Under the pieces are notes generated by a model that saw only the letters and a list, made by a program, of their open reading frames with translations, searched no databases and was not told the DNA's origin. A stretch of DNA of 64,000 nucleotides from the NCBI GenBank assembly GCA_035048485.1, contig CM068587.1, positions 32,969,001 through 33,033,000 of the forward strand, written 5' to 3'. Source of the stretch: Pteria penguin. Its lineage: Eukaryota; Mollusca; Bivalvia; Pterioida; Pteriidae. The translations under genes were made by a program, and so were the position numbers. Shown here one piece after another: positions 38,285 to 53,200 of this stretch; within the stretch, counting starts at the first letter, position 1, and each line of letters opens with the position of its first letter.

Positions 38285-41200
38285 GTTTTTTTTTTGGGGG
38301 GGGGGTTGGTTTTTTTATTTTTTGGTTTTTTTTTTGTTTAAGAATTCGAATGCATAATACTTTCTCAAACTCTATTTTATAGAAAGCACTTTAAATCGCG
38401 ATTGAATTAATCGCGAGTTACTGCGCCTTGTCCATGGAAGAAGTCCTATATCACAGCGGTGTCGTGCAAGGTATTAAGCAAGGCAAATTGACCGCGCTTC
38501 TGAAGATATGTTTATTGCGTTGTTCATCAGTAGAGTGCCCAAAATTTGATTTTTGTTTAAGAAATCGAAATCAAAATGCTTTCTCAAACTCTTGTTTTTA
38601 TAATTTGTTCATACGACGAATAAAAAATACTTGAAAGTTACGCAAGTAAGATATTTTTATAAAAAAATCTTTAAATTGCTCACTTTCAAATACCGGGAAA
38701 CATGTTTCATAGTAAAATCGTTACGGAAAATCGTTTCGTAATGTTTTGGAAACTAAAAGACTAAAAATAAGACAGTTTTGAACATTACGTAATTTTTAAA
38801 AAACTTTAAATTGAAATAGAGGCCAAACTAAAAGAGATAGATAATATCGGCCGATGAAAGTTCTAAAGCTATGAACCTAGAGAACATAACAGTGAAAATT
38901 TGAGAGATCTACCATTAAAACTAAAAGCTACATACGCGAAAATCGAAAAATATTAAATCTTACGTAATTCTCTTAAAACGTCGTATATTTCGAAAAATTT
39001 TTTCATTAAACAGGAGTATGTGTCTGTGAGAATGAATAGCCGAAAGATGAAATTTCAAAGTAAAGAGTCGGTAGATACCCTCATTCCCTATCATGCTACC
39101 AATTTTCACATCTCTACCTTCTTTAATAAGCGAGCTTTAGCTGAAACCATTTCATTAAACATTAATGAACTTTATGTGACGTTGAAAGCATCACTTTAAA
39201 GGGGGTTGTCGTGTTTAAACCTAAATAACTCGAAAACGGTAAGAGTTAGCGAAAATTTGATGGCAATGTTATGCATATAAATTTTCGCGCAGAATCGATT
39301 GCAACAATCCCCGATTCGATAAGATGAAAATTAATGGAGTTATGACGTCATTTACAAAGTATGACGTCATTTTCAGGAATTTGGTACCATGCCAATTCCC
39401 TTTTGTCAGTCGGTAGATATTTGCATTCTCTTTTATGCTACCAAATTTCATACCTCTAGCTTTATCAATAAGCGAGACACAGGTACCTGAAGTTTTAAAT
39501 TGTATTTTCAGGAAAGGCCAAACACTGAACTTTGACCGCAAATATCTCGAAAACGGTAAGAGATATCGAAATTCTGTTGCTGGTATTTACCATTTTACTT
39601 TTTCACGCAGAATCGATTCCAACCGTCCCCGCCTCGATCCGATGAAAAATAAGGGAGATATGACGTCATTTACAAAGTATGACGTCATTTTCAGGAATTT
39701 GGTACCATGCCAATTCCCTTTTGTCAGTCGGTAGATATTTGCATTCTCTTTTATGCTACCAAATTTCATACCTCTAGCTTTATCAATAAGCGAGACACAG
39801 GTACCTGAAATTTTAAATTGTATTTTCAGGAAAGGCCAAACACTGAACTTTGACCGCAAATATCTCGAAAACGGTAAGAGATATCGAAAATCTGAGACCA
39901 GACCTTTCTCCTTTAACTACTTTTTTCACGCAGAATCGATTGCAACAATCCCCGATTCGATACGATGAAAAATAAGGGAGTTATGACGTCATTTAGAAAA
40001 GTATGACGTCATTTTCAGGAATTTGGCACCTTGCCAATTCCCTTTTGTCAGTCGGTAGATATTTGCATTCTCTTTTATGCTACCAAATTTCATACCTCTA
40101 GCTTTATCAATAAGCGAGACACAGGTACCTGAAGTTTTAAATTGTATTTTCAGGAAAGGCCAAACACTGAACTTTGACCGCAAATATCTCGAAAACGGTA
40201 AGAGATATCGAAATTCTGTTGCTGGTATTAACCATTTTACTTTTTCACGCAGAATCGATTCCAACCGTCCCCGCCTCGATCCGATGAAAAATAAGGGAGA
40301 TATGACGTCATTTACAAAGTATGACGTCATTTTCAGGAATTTGGCTCCATGCCAAATTCCTCTTGTCAGTCGGTAGATATTCTCAATCTCTATCATGCTA
40401 CCAAATTTCACACCACTATCTTCCTCAATAAGCGAGCTATAGGCGAAAACATTTCATGAATAATTAATGAGTGTTGATGACGTCACAAACATCACTTTAA
40501 AGGGGGTTGTCGTGTTCAAACGCAAATAACTCGAGAACCGTAAGAGTTAGCGAAAATCTGAGAACACTTCACAGGTAGGTATTTGAACGCTCTATCGAAT
40601 GGAAGAAACCCGATCAAAATCCGACTGCAAATAAAGTCGCTAGACCTTGCCAAAGATTTGATTCGAAAATTTTCAATAATTTCAAAAATATTGGCAGCAT
40701 GCCATTTTCATTCTAGAGGTAGATTAAGAATGTGGAAACATGTTTAGATATAAAATTTCATGCCGATATCTCATTTAATAAGAGAGATATTAACGTATGA
40801 ATATTTAATTAGCTTTGATGACGTCATAGCGAATTTTCCCACGCTCATTGTGACTTTATTTATGGTCCGATTTCAAAAATTTTTCATATTCCAAATCAGA
40901 CCATTAAAATCTTTCATCCTACTGTCTAAAATCTAAGATTGAAATATTTTTTTTGAAATGAAAACAATCGGGTCAAGGTCAACTTTTTCGGGGTAGAGCT
41001 ACGAAATTGACGCAGTGACATAAAATCTTGCATCTCCTTTTCTGAATCGAATGCTGAAAATTTCATTCCAATCGGACAAATAATAAGGAAGATATAGCGA
41101 TTCAAAATTTTGGCGTCGTAGGTGGCGCTGCGCGCTTATAAGCGGTAATTTAGAAAATTAAAAAAAATCAAATCTTGAAAATTTAATTTCGAATCGAACA

Positions 41201-44200
41201 CTGAAAACAGAATAGTAATATCTTTAATAATGAGTGATTTCTGAGCCGTCACAAAAAAAAAAACGGATGAAGAATAATAATAACTAGAGACGAGCTCGTT
41301 GCTAAAGCAACGAGAAGGTTTCACAAGCTAAAGTTAAAGCAGTGAGATTAAACAAGAGTTTTGTAGCGGAACTTGAATTTAATACTGGAAGCAAAGAGCT
41401 TTAAAGCTAAATATTAAGAGAGAAAAAACAGAAAGGAGTCAGTATCAAAACCGCTGAAGTTTACGTTTAGGGTCGAAACCAACGCAGATCAGGAGTAAAA
41501 ATAAGTAATAATAGGGATGTGTGTGCGGATGCGCTTGTGGGCGGGGAGGGGTGGAGATGGTTTGAAACGTTTCCATCGGATGACGGAGTGCCCTTAAAGT
41601 GGTAAGTTGTGACGGGTACAAAAGTGTAGGCTTTGGCAAGGTTCTATATTAAGAGTGTACTTGTTCATTATGTCCTGTATTGAAATTCCGCTTTATTTAT
41701 TTTTTAGAGTTTTTTTTCCCTCAATCTATATTTTCTCAATTTAAATATAAATAAAAAGGAACAAAGAATAAGCAATAATTACTAACGGCATGGAAACTTG
41801 GGCAAGGCGGGGTAGAAACATGAGTATGTTTCGAACCACGAGGGATCTGGAAGCTGTGCAGGTTCCAAGCGGATCAAGGACAGCGTCTTGACACGGGTAT
41901 CAGGGAGGCAGAGGATAAAGCGTCCCCTTCTCAAAGGAAAAATATTCTAAACGTTTAAATCATAAAAATTTTGCAACAAAACAAAAGCAGGATTCTGTAT
42001 AATTATATATGCAATCTAGAATAATATACAACTAACCTATTCTTTCTCTGACGGCATATGTGAGAGCTCGGAAGGGGTATAGATTAAATTATGCAAGAGG
42101 CTTGACTTGCCCAACTTTCAGTTTGTTTGAAAGGTAGACTATTTTAGAAAGCCTAGTCTGATATTTCGCTTTTTGTCACTGTATTCTTTTAGACTTGCTA
42201 AGTTTCTCTATTTTATTTCAGTAATTGTCACGCATGAAAGAGAGAGGGGTTGAATTTAAAGGGAGTAAGAGGAATATTGCTCAAAATCTCTAAAGACATT
42301 TTGTATTGAATGAAATGAAACAAAAATATATTAATAATAACAACAGAAGTATATGAGCAAATCTTGATTCCTTTTAACCTCTACGGTTTCGCGGTATTAA
42401 AAGTATTAGGAAAGAGCAATGGATATGGAATAATTATCAACGAAAACATATCATGGAGACTAGAGCAAATCTAGCTGGGATCGTGAGTATTTACAAAGAC
42501 ACGAGGGGTTGGGAGCCCCGCAAAATAACATATCATGGGGACTTGCGTAAATGTAGCTGGGGTCGTGAGTATTTACCAAAAGACGAGGGATTCGGAGCCG
42601 CACAGGTTCCCAGTGGGGTCTTGGCGCTGCGCAGGTTCCCCGCGAATCTATCATCATCTATTGTCATATCGTACTTGTTGTTAGAATTTTTTGGAACGGG
42701 AAATTAGAAAATTCTGTTCTCTAATACAAAGACCGAATCTCGTTCAGGTGCTGACATAGGTAAGAGGAATAATAATAATCTTCAACTCCCCAACCCTCTC
42801 AAACATTACATCAGCCTATATATCTACGTTATTCAATGACCGCTTAAATGATTTATATTTGTTAACCATTGTTTTCAAAACGGGGGAATAATTTATGTAT
42901 TTTTCTCATCACACTTTAAACATTGAATACTGCGAGTGTATCGTGTCTGTTGTTAAATCCGAGTAAGCCCTGTATATGATGGCAAAACCCTAACTACTCC
43001 ACATACTTGGCCTTAGATAACTCCTGTTAGAATTAACAATTCCGTGGATCGCGATTTCTCGCAGAGCTATTACACCAGGTGGTATAACATATCAGCTGGC
43101 CATACAGCCGCGAGTAGAAAGAACCAAGAGTTGTCGCTCTTTGTCTTGTCCGCTTATCAAAACAGTTAGTGACATTATTTATATTCCGATTGCTCATGCC
43201 AAATTCCATTTGTCAGTCCGTAGATACCCTCATTCCCTATCATGCTACCAATTTTCACATCTCTACCTTCTTTAATAAGCGAGCTTTAGCTGAAACCATT
43301 TCATTAAACATTAATGAACTTTATGTGACGTTGAAAGCATCACTTTAAAGGGGGTTGTCGTGTTTAAACCTAAATAACTCGAAAACGGTAAGAGTTAGCG
43401 AAAATTTGATGGCAATGTTATGCATATAAATTTTCGCGCAGAATCGATTGCAACAATCCCCGATTCGATAAGATGAAAATTAATGGAGTTATGACGTCAT
43501 TTACAAAGTATGACGTCATTTTCAGGAATTTGGTACCATGCCAATTCCCTTTTGTCAGTCGGTAGATATTTGCATTCTCTTTTATGCTACCAAATTTCAT
43601 ACCTCTAGCTTTATCAATAAGCGAGACACAGGTACCTGAAGTTTTAAATTGTATTTTCAGGAAAGGCCAAACACTGAACTTTGACCGCAAATATCTCGAA
43701 AACGGTAAGAGATATCGAAATTCTGTTGCTGGTATTTACCATTTTACTTTTTCACGCAGAATCGATTCCAACCGTCCCCGCCTCGATCCGATGAAAAATA
43801 AGGGAGATATGACGTCATTTACAAAGTATGACGTCATTTTCAGGAATTTGGTACCATGCCAATTCCCTTTTGTCAGTCGGTAGATATTTGCATTCTCTTT
43901 TATGCTACCAAATTTCATACCTCTAGCTTTATCAATAAGCGAGACACAGGTACCTGAAGTTTTAAATTGTATTTTCAGGAAAGGCCAAACACTGAACTTA
44001 GACCGCAAATATCTCGAAAACGGTAAGAGATATCGAAAATCTGAGACCAGACCTTTCTCCTTTTACTACTTTTTCACGCAGAATCGATTGCAACAATCCC
44101 CGATTCGATACGATGAAAAATAAGGGAGTTATGACGTCATTTAGAAAAGTATGACGTCATTTTCAGGAATTTGGCACCTTGCCAATTCCCTTTTGTCAGT

Positions 44201-47200
44201 CGGTAGATATTTGCATTCTCTTTTATGCTACCAAATTTCATACCTCTAGCTTTATCAATAAGCGAGACACAGGTACCTGAAGTTTTAAATTGTATTTTCA
44301 GGAAAGGCCAAACACTGAACTCCTAATAATAAATAAGAAAAGACAGTAGAATAATAAAAGGTTTCACAAGTGAAACTTGTGAAACCTAATAATAATAAGA
44401 AAAGACAGTAGAATAATAAAAGGTTTCACAAGTGAAACTTGTGAAACCTAATAATAATAATAATTGTCAAGTGTACGTGCACCTGTACTAATGTTTGAAT
44501 TTCCATACAAAATGTCTGTTATAAGTTTAGCTTGAAACAATAAATAATACAATAACAATAATAATGAAAAAACTACTACTACTACTACTTCTATTACTAC
44601 TACTACTAACAACAGTGATAATAATAATAATTATTATTATTATTATCATTATTATTATTATTTTTATTATTACTATTATCATTATTATTAATTTTATTAT
44701 TATTAGGTTTCACAAGTTTCACTTGTGAAACCTTTTATTATTCTACTGTCTTTTCTTATTATTATTATTATTATTATTCTTCATCCGTTTTTTTTTTTTG
44801 TGACGGCTCAGAAATCACTCATTATTAAAGATATTACTATTCTGTTTTCAGTGTTCGATTCGAAATTAAATTTTCAAGATTTGATTTTTTTAATTTTCTA
44901 AATTACCGCTTATAAGCGCGCAGCGCCACCTACGACGCCAAAATTTTGAATCGCTATATCTTCCTTATTATTTGTCCGATTGGAATGAAATTTTCAGCAT
45001 TCGATTCAGAAAAGGAGATGCAAGATTTTATGTCACTGCGTCAATTTCGTAGCTCTACCCCGAAAAAGTTGACCTTGACCCGATTGTTTTCATTTCAAAA
45101 AAAATATTTCAATCTTAGATTTTAGACAGTAGGATGAAAGATTTTAATGGTCTGATTTGGAATATGAAAAATTTTTGAAATCGGACCATAAATAAAGTCA
45201 CAATGAGCGTGGGAAAATTCGCTATGACGTCATCAAAGCTAATTAAATATTCATACGTTAATATCTCTCTTATTAAATGAGATATCGGCATGAAATTTTA
45301 TATCTAAACATGTTTCCACATTTTTAATCTACCTCTAGAATGAAAATGGCATGCTGCCAATATTTTTGAAATTATTGAAAATTTTCGAATCAAATCTTTG
45401 GCAAGGTCTAGCGACTTTATTTGCAGTCGGATTTTGATCGGGTTTCTTCCATTCGATAGAGCGTTCAAATACCTACCAGTAAGTGTTCTCAGATTTTCGC
45501 TAACTCTTACGGTTCTCGAGTTATTTGCGTTTGAACACGACAACCCCCTTTAAAGTGATGTTTGTGACGTCATCAACACTCATTAATTATTCATGAAATG
45601 TTTTCGCCTATAGCTCGCTTATTGAGGAAGATAGAGGGGTGAAATTTGGTAGCATGATAGAGATTGAGAATATCTACCGACTGACAAGAGGAATTTGGCA
45701 TGGAGCCAAATTCCTGAAAATGACGTCATACTTTGTAAATGACGTCATATCTCCCTTATTTTTCATCGGATCGAGGCGGGGACGGTTGGAATCGATTCTG
45801 CGTGAAAAAGTAAAATGGTAAATACCAGCAACAGAATTTCGATATCTCTTACCGTTTTCGAGATATTTGCGGTCAAAGTTCAGTGTTTGGCCTTTCCTGA
45901 AAATACAATTTAAAACTTCAGGTACCTGTGTCTCGCTTATTGATAAAGCTAGAGGTATGAAATTTGGTAGCATAAAAGAGAATGCAAATATCTACCGACA
46001 GACAAAAGGGAATTGGCAAGGTGCCAAATTCCTGAAAATGACGTCATACTTTTCTAAATGACGTCATAACTCCCTTATTTTTCATCGTATCGAATCGGGG
46101 ATTGTTGCAATCGATTCTGCGTGAAAAAGTAGTTAAAGGATAAAGGTCTGGTCTCAGATTTTCGATATCTCTTACCGTTTTCGAGATATTTGCGGTCAAA
46201 GTTCAGTGTTTGGCCTTTCCTGAAAATACAATTTAAAACTTCAGGTACCTGTGTCTCGCTTATTGATAAAGCTAGAGGTATGAAATTTGGTAGCATAAAA
46301 GAGAATGCAAATATCTACCGACTGACAAAAGGGAATTGGCATGGTACCAAATTCCTGAAAATGACGTCATACTTTGTAAATGACGTCATATCTCCCTTAT
46401 TTTTCATCGGATCGAGGCGGGGACGGTTGGAATCGATTCTGCGTGAAAAAGTAAAATGGTAAATACCAGCAACAGAATTTCGATATCTCTTACCGTTTTC
46501 GAGATATTTGCGGTCAAAGTTCAGTGTTTGGCCTTTCCTGAAAATACAATTTAAAACTTCAGGTACCTGTGTCTCGCTTATTGATAAAGCTAGAGGTATG
46601 AAATTTGGTAGCATAAAAGAGAATGCAAATATCTACCGACTGACAAAAGGGAATTGGCATGGTACCAAATTCCTGAAAATGACGTCATACTTTGTAAATG
46701 ACGTCATAACTCCATTAATTTTCATCTTATCGAATCGGGGATTGTTGCAATCGATTCTGCGCGAAAATTTATATGCATAACATTGCCATCAAATTTTCGC
46801 TAACTCTTACCGTTTTCGAGTTATTTAGGTTTAAACACGACAACCCCCTTTAAAGTGATGCTTTCAACGTCACATAAAGTTCATTAATGTTTAATGAAAT
46901 GGTTTCAGCTAAAGCTCGCTTATTAAAGAAGGTAGAGATGTGAAAATTGGTAGCATGATAGGGAATGAGGGTATCTACCGACTCTTTACTTTGAAATTTC
47001 ATCTTTCGGCTATTCATTCTCACAGACACATACTCCCGTTTAATGAAAAAATTTTTCGAAATATACGACGTTTTAAGAGAATTACGTAAGATTTAATATT
47101 TTTCGATTTTCGCGTATGTAGCTTTTAGTTTTAATGGTAGATCTCTCAAATTTTCACTGTTATGTTCTCTAGGTTCATATCTTTAGAACTTTCATCGGCC

Positions 47201-50200
47201 GATATTATCTATCTCTTTTAGTTTGGCCTCTATTTCAATTTAAAGTTTTTTAAAAATTACGTAATGTTCAAAACTGTCTTATTTTTAGTCTTTTAGTTTC
47301 CAAAACATTACGAAACGATTTTCCGTAACGATTTTACTATGAAACATGTTTCCCGGTATTTGAAAGTGAGCAATTTAAAGATTTTTTTATAAAAATATCT
47401 TACTTGCGTAACTTTCAAGTATTTTTTATTCGTCGTATGAACAAATTATAAAAACAAGAGTTTGAGAAAGCATTTTGATTTCGATTTCTTAAACAAAAAT
47501 CAAATTTTGGGCACTCTACTGATGAACAACGCAATAAACATATCTTCAGAAGCGCGGTCAATTTGCCTTGCTTAATACCTTGCACGACACCGCTGTGATA
47601 TAGGACTTCTTCCATGGACAAGGCGCAGTAACTCATAAAATAGAGTTTGAGAAAGTATTATGCATTCGAATTCTTAAACAAAAAAAAACCCAAAAAATAA
47701 AAAAACCAACCCCCCCCCCCCAAAAAAAACCAAAAAAACAAAAAAAAAAAAAGAAAAGAAAAAAAAAGCAAATTTACATTCTACGAGCTACTGCTGAACA
47801 AGGCTATAAAGAAATCTTCTCCGAGCGTCGGCATTACACATTAGAGAAGCGCGGTGAATTTGCCTTGCTTAATACCTCGCACTGCGCCGCTGTTATACAG
47901 GACTTCAAACGTGTGTGAATTAATCGCCAGTTACAGTGCTTTACCTGTGGAATACGAGACATTGTCAAGTCTTTCTTTTGTATATTGGGGAAAGCGGCAT
48001 TACTAAAGGCCATCGCGAGGAGAATTGTTTATTCCAGCAGAGTGGCGATTCAAGGTCAAACATCTGTACACACGAAATAACTTGCGTAAGTTCATCGCGA
48101 GGAGAATTGTTTATTCCAGCAGAGAAGCGATTCAAGGTCAAACATCTGTACACGCGAAATACCTTGCGTAAGTTAATAAATAAACAACATAAAGCGGGCA
48201 GTAAGGACTGAAGATCTAGGTTACACGTGCAGATTGTACTAAGTGTGATTGTCCTACATGTTTCTTGTTTCAAATATATGGTCAAGAGTAGTCGATATTG
48301 TGCGATGTAGGCTTCAGTATAATGTGTATAATGTAAGTCGCCGTTACCTACAATTTCTGCAAGTAGATTGCGCAATGTGGATACCATCACTAAAGATCAG
48401 ATATCTGGATCGTGAAAAAGAATTTTGTATTAGAGTAGGAGATCTCAGCTTCGCTGCTTCGACTTTAACTTGTGAAACCTACTCGTTGCTTTAGCAACGA
48501 GCTCGTTTCTAGTTATTATTATTATTATCATAGTTGTCAAGTGTACGTGCACTTGTACTAAAGTTTGGATTTCCATACAAAAGGTCTATAAATTACTTTC
48601 ACACTTGAGGCTATGAATGTCATAAACATTACCAGCTTTTCCTTATGTTTGACACTTAAGTAAGAGGGTGGTGGGGGTTCTATGACAAGCCTTACCTTAA
48701 CCTTTTCAGAGAAAATAAGGTCCCTAACATCCTCTTCCTGACAGTTAGTCAGGACTACCACAGATCCGGGACATAGCTCGTATTCGTACGGGCAGAGGAC
48801 GGTTGCGTCATGTCGTATGTAATTTTGATATCAATATTTTTTCCATGATACTTTTGATGTTTATACATTTATCACTTCTCAACTTAAATAATCTGTTGAT
48901 TCTTGATCTAAGTGGGGAATAATATTCAAAAATTCCTAAATTATGTTCTTTAATACTAACTGCTGCACGGTATCTTAGCATTTTACCTAAATTGTACTGT
49001 TTATGAGGGAAGTGGAAGATGGGCCCGTAAACTGATTAACCACACCAAAGAGCCACAATTGTCACTTCAAATTGATCGTTTTGTAATGTAACTACATTTA
49101 CAATCCAATATTTTTGTAAGGACTTTTCATTAATAATATTTGTTTTCTACTTCCCGAGTTCGCTTGGTTTAAGATTTTGTTCAATGTCATATAATACATG
49201 CGTTAGTCTTCATGTATTAATTGTTATTCCCAGTATGCCAAAATATATTTGTTTCGTATTTTCTAGTTTTCTTTCTATAAACTTTTGTCGTACAGTTCAA
49301 TCAAATGTCTTTTTTCATTTATTTTGAAATTTAAGGGATCATGTGGTGACACAGTGCATTGTTACTGTCCAAATATTGGATATTGTGAGATATACAGACA
49401 TAGAATCGACCTTAATCCTTTAGTTTCTAATAAATCACATATTGGCCAGCACAATCGGGATTATTTCTTCACTATTAAAGCTGTCAACAAACCACAACTT
49501 GTCAACGTTAGAACTATTGACATTCTGCCTGATGACTCTCCACCAGCAGCGGGCGTTGTGAGAGAAGCTAATTTAGCAAATCAAGATAAGGACTACACTA
49601 GTTCTCCAGATATCATAGTCAGATGGAATGGATTCATTGACCATGAAAGTGGGATCAAATCATATATTGTAGGATTTGCAAATGTTTGTTTGTCATTAGA
49701 AAACCTCTTGAAAACCGATTTTGATGATTCGGTAAAGATCTATAAGACGGAGGAACAATCACAGAGAATTAACATACCAGAGGAGAAAACATACATCTCT
49801 ACAGTAGTGGCATTTAACAATGCAATGGAACCGTCTAAACCCGCATGCTCGGATGGAATAACATTTGATAAGACTAATCCTGTATTCAAAAATGTAGTAT
49901 TAGAAGATGCAAAGGCTACTGAAATAATTGGTTGTTTAGACGGTAATGCATATCTAATTCTGAAAAATTTAACTGCAGTTCCACTGATAATGACACATGA
50001 TTGTAAACTATCATGTAAATGGAGTAAAGAAATGGTAATCATTTCGTTTTTTCCAATGGGATTACCGTTAAATGATTCTTATATCTCGAATGGTTTATGT
50101 GAAAAGTTAGCAGTATATGACGACAGTTGGGCAATGTACTTACCATCGGATAAAATATATTTGAAGTGGACGGTGACTGATACAGAAAGTCAGATAAAAG

Positions 50201-53200
50201 ATGTAGAAATAGGAATTTCTTCCGACGCGTCACTAGATGTGAATCCAGATATAATGTCTTATGACAAAGTACACTCTCACAAAAAATATTCCAAAAGTCA
50301 TACTGGGTTAGATAGAGGCAGCGCCTTATTCATACTATTAAAAGCCACCAACAAGGCAGATTTAGAAACAATCATCAAACTAGGACCTGTTCTTATAGAT
50401 GAAACCCCGCCTGTTTATGATGGTTCTATCGAGATCCTGGTAACAAATGGATTCATTTACTGTTTGTGGACCAATAACACTTTCAGGGAGATGGAACAAA
50501 AAGAACCTTTATTGTCATTTCTGTTTAGAATAAGTAAGTATAAGGAATAAGGTAAAGCATACACATGTATTTTACTTAGTATTAACTTCTGAATATCCTT
50601 ATGGATTATTCCGATTATATAATTTAAAAGTTTGAAGTGCAATTCTATAATAGACACATGCATTTTGTATGCATAACAACAATTATAGGTGAGATAACCA
50701 GTACCGTGGTAAAGATGTGAAAAACGATAACTGTGTAATGTAAATAGGGATAGAAAATATTATATAGAAAAATGAGTTTATAAATTACATTTGAAATGCT
50801 GCGCAAGTTCTTTCTCACAACAATAAAAACAGTACAGTTTTTTAAAATATGAATCATAATTTTCATACTTAACATAAACATGAACCTTAGAATATTACTA
50901 ACAGTAAATTGAATAATATTATATTAGAATATATAAACGTGTATAAATTTTGGTGCACCATATCCGCATTTGGACAACTTGTGCCACTTCAGTGATGCTC
51001 ACGGCCTAAACCGTGGAAAGTAAAACGATAAATATTTGAAGAGCAAACTCATTACCAAATGGACCTAAAGGTTAAAGCTAAAGAACCAATATAAGGACAC
51101 AGCTGTGCATGAGGGAGATACTGCTTAGTTATAGAATGATTTACAAATACAGATTTACAAATTACCGTCTTTTAGACTACACAGTGTTCAGTAAAGACGT
51201 GTCATTATGATTAGCCATAAAGCATAAAGAGTTTTCTCTGCTGACTTGCCATACCCGTCATAATTTTGCAGTCATATTCATTTTAACAGCATTGTATTGA
51301 TAATTTTTTTTTCATATTATAGGCCGAACAGATGCATATGTGACGCCTTATTTGCAGGCCTCTATTGAACATACATGTCCAGGACTAGATCATCGATCAC
51401 ACTGTTTTAAATATCGTTCATACAGATTACAAAGCGAAGACACAGAGGAGGGTCATATGTATCGCATCACTATGCATGTTTATAATATTGCTGGACACTT
51501 TGTAAGTGTGAAATCACCTGACTTTCTCCTACCGGCCATATATCCACCAGGTCAAGGTATTGTGAAAGATGTAACGGAAACAGATATAATCACTGATATA
51601 GATTATATGCTCCAAAACTCTTTGATTTGTGCGGTGTGGAATGGATTTTGGCATCATAGAAATGTTTCGTTTGATATTGGTATAGGAGATAAAGAAAATA
51701 AGGATAATATAGCTCCATTCCGAGCATGTATGAGTGGAAATCATGCATGCATTAAATCTCCATTACTCAATTCATTTCAGAAATATTATTTTGTCGTTAG
51801 AGCATCATGTTCCGGTGGGTCAACAATATCTTCCTCTGATGGATTTGTAGTCATTGATCCGTATACTATTATGTATAACACATCTGTATATCAGGGACGA
51901 AAGTGTCTTGATAAGGATATCTTGCCAATCAGAAACTTTGACGACGATATGTACGTTTCAGAAAAAGCATTGTTACAGGAAGATGTTTACACTGTAGCAT
52001 GTTCTTGTTCTCAGACTTCCATTGATTCCAAAGACGTGATCTGGATAAATTACCAGCAGGGTCGCTTTATTCCTTCCTCAGCACATCCACGATTTCGAAT
52101 ATCAAAGACAACAAACAATTCTACAACGAATACAACATGTTTCCTATCAATTTCATCATGTAACGAAAACTCAGAATATACTTCATCTTTAAGGCAGTTG
52201 TTTTCCTATTGGAAAATAGATGAAGATATATTTAATTTTATTACATCAGTTAAAATTGCCATTCACGATGTTCAAAACAACTCTATATTAGAGTATAACG
52301 ATATGCCTCGGCAAAAGAATATAATTCTTTCATCACTGGATCTTACAGACGGACATCAATACAGAATTGCCTTAAAGCCATGCTTCGATGAACAGTGCAT
52401 AGGCCCCGTAATGTCCGAAGTCTTCCAAGTAGAAACAGAAGCTCCGTCACATGGAATGATAGATATAGAAACGGACAGTAGAGGAAATATTACAGATGTG
52501 TACCTGAATTTCGACCACTTTGCCTGTTCATATTCTGGGAAAGCCATCGGATATGATATGGCTGTCTTTGACTCGAAAAATAGAAAACGACAGCTCTCAG
52601 ATTGGTACACGATTACGTCATATAACAACAACAATGTTGAGGTATGTATGAATTCTTAAATCATTGCCTTTATTTACTTTCTCGAAGCATACATATAGAT
52701 GTATATCGTAACATTTATCTTAATTGAAATCATATCACGCTTCTTCCAAGTGTTCTACCAAGCATTTTTCCACATTACTGACGAAAATGTTTACAGAAAT
52801 CAAACATGATTTTCTGAGATGCTGCGCTAGTGCTTACTTGAGAAGCGGAATCAGTCAGATGTGGATCGTAAGGAATTCCAAGGAACTTGTAGAGCACATG
52901 AAATCTCCTATTTTTGATAATGTCACTAGTATCAAAACTTTTGACTTTTTGACTCTTTATACTACCATTCCCATCAAAAATAGAAAAACATCAGTTATTG
53001 AGAATTCCAATCATTCGGCTACGAGCATCACTGAAGAGACATAACTTGTCGAAATGCGCATATGGTGCACAAAATTAAAAGGTATATATGTTCTATATTT
53101 ATTCAAAACGTCTTCGTTAACTAAAATAGAACTCACAGGTATACGTATCTCTCCAAAAGCAATAAGCAATTATCATCTCAGTTTAACATTACATACCTCT

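Larger units (their letters stand above)
37481..48530. repeat. Giant inverted repeat, arms about 3.8 kb, spacer about 3.5 kb
   Basis: 37481-41283 and 44765-48530 are reverse complements with only scattered differences and small microsatellite length changes. This is explained by the oppositely inserted elements H1 and H3. Confidence 0.9.
37005..49335 (+). other. Intron 6 with a Helitron-like cluster
   Basis: 12.3 kb intron between a phase 0 donor at 37005 and the TTTAAG acceptor at 49335. Almost all of it is the microsatellite-targeted palindromic cluster (37.3-48.6 kb), plus a decayed SINE at 37108-37330 and a PLE 3' UTR at 48.7-49.1 kb. Confidence 0.75.

Noticed and set aside
39269..46780. 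Repeated 60-140 aa open frames on both strands (words such as [14 protein letters not shown])
   Set aside because: They recur with the 320-bp tandem repeat in both orientations, lack domains and exist only because the repeat has few stops.
37503..48525. CRISPR-like or palindromic regulatory array
   Set aside because: The spacing, long units and CTAG/ATT ends fit transposons, and the DNA is animal.
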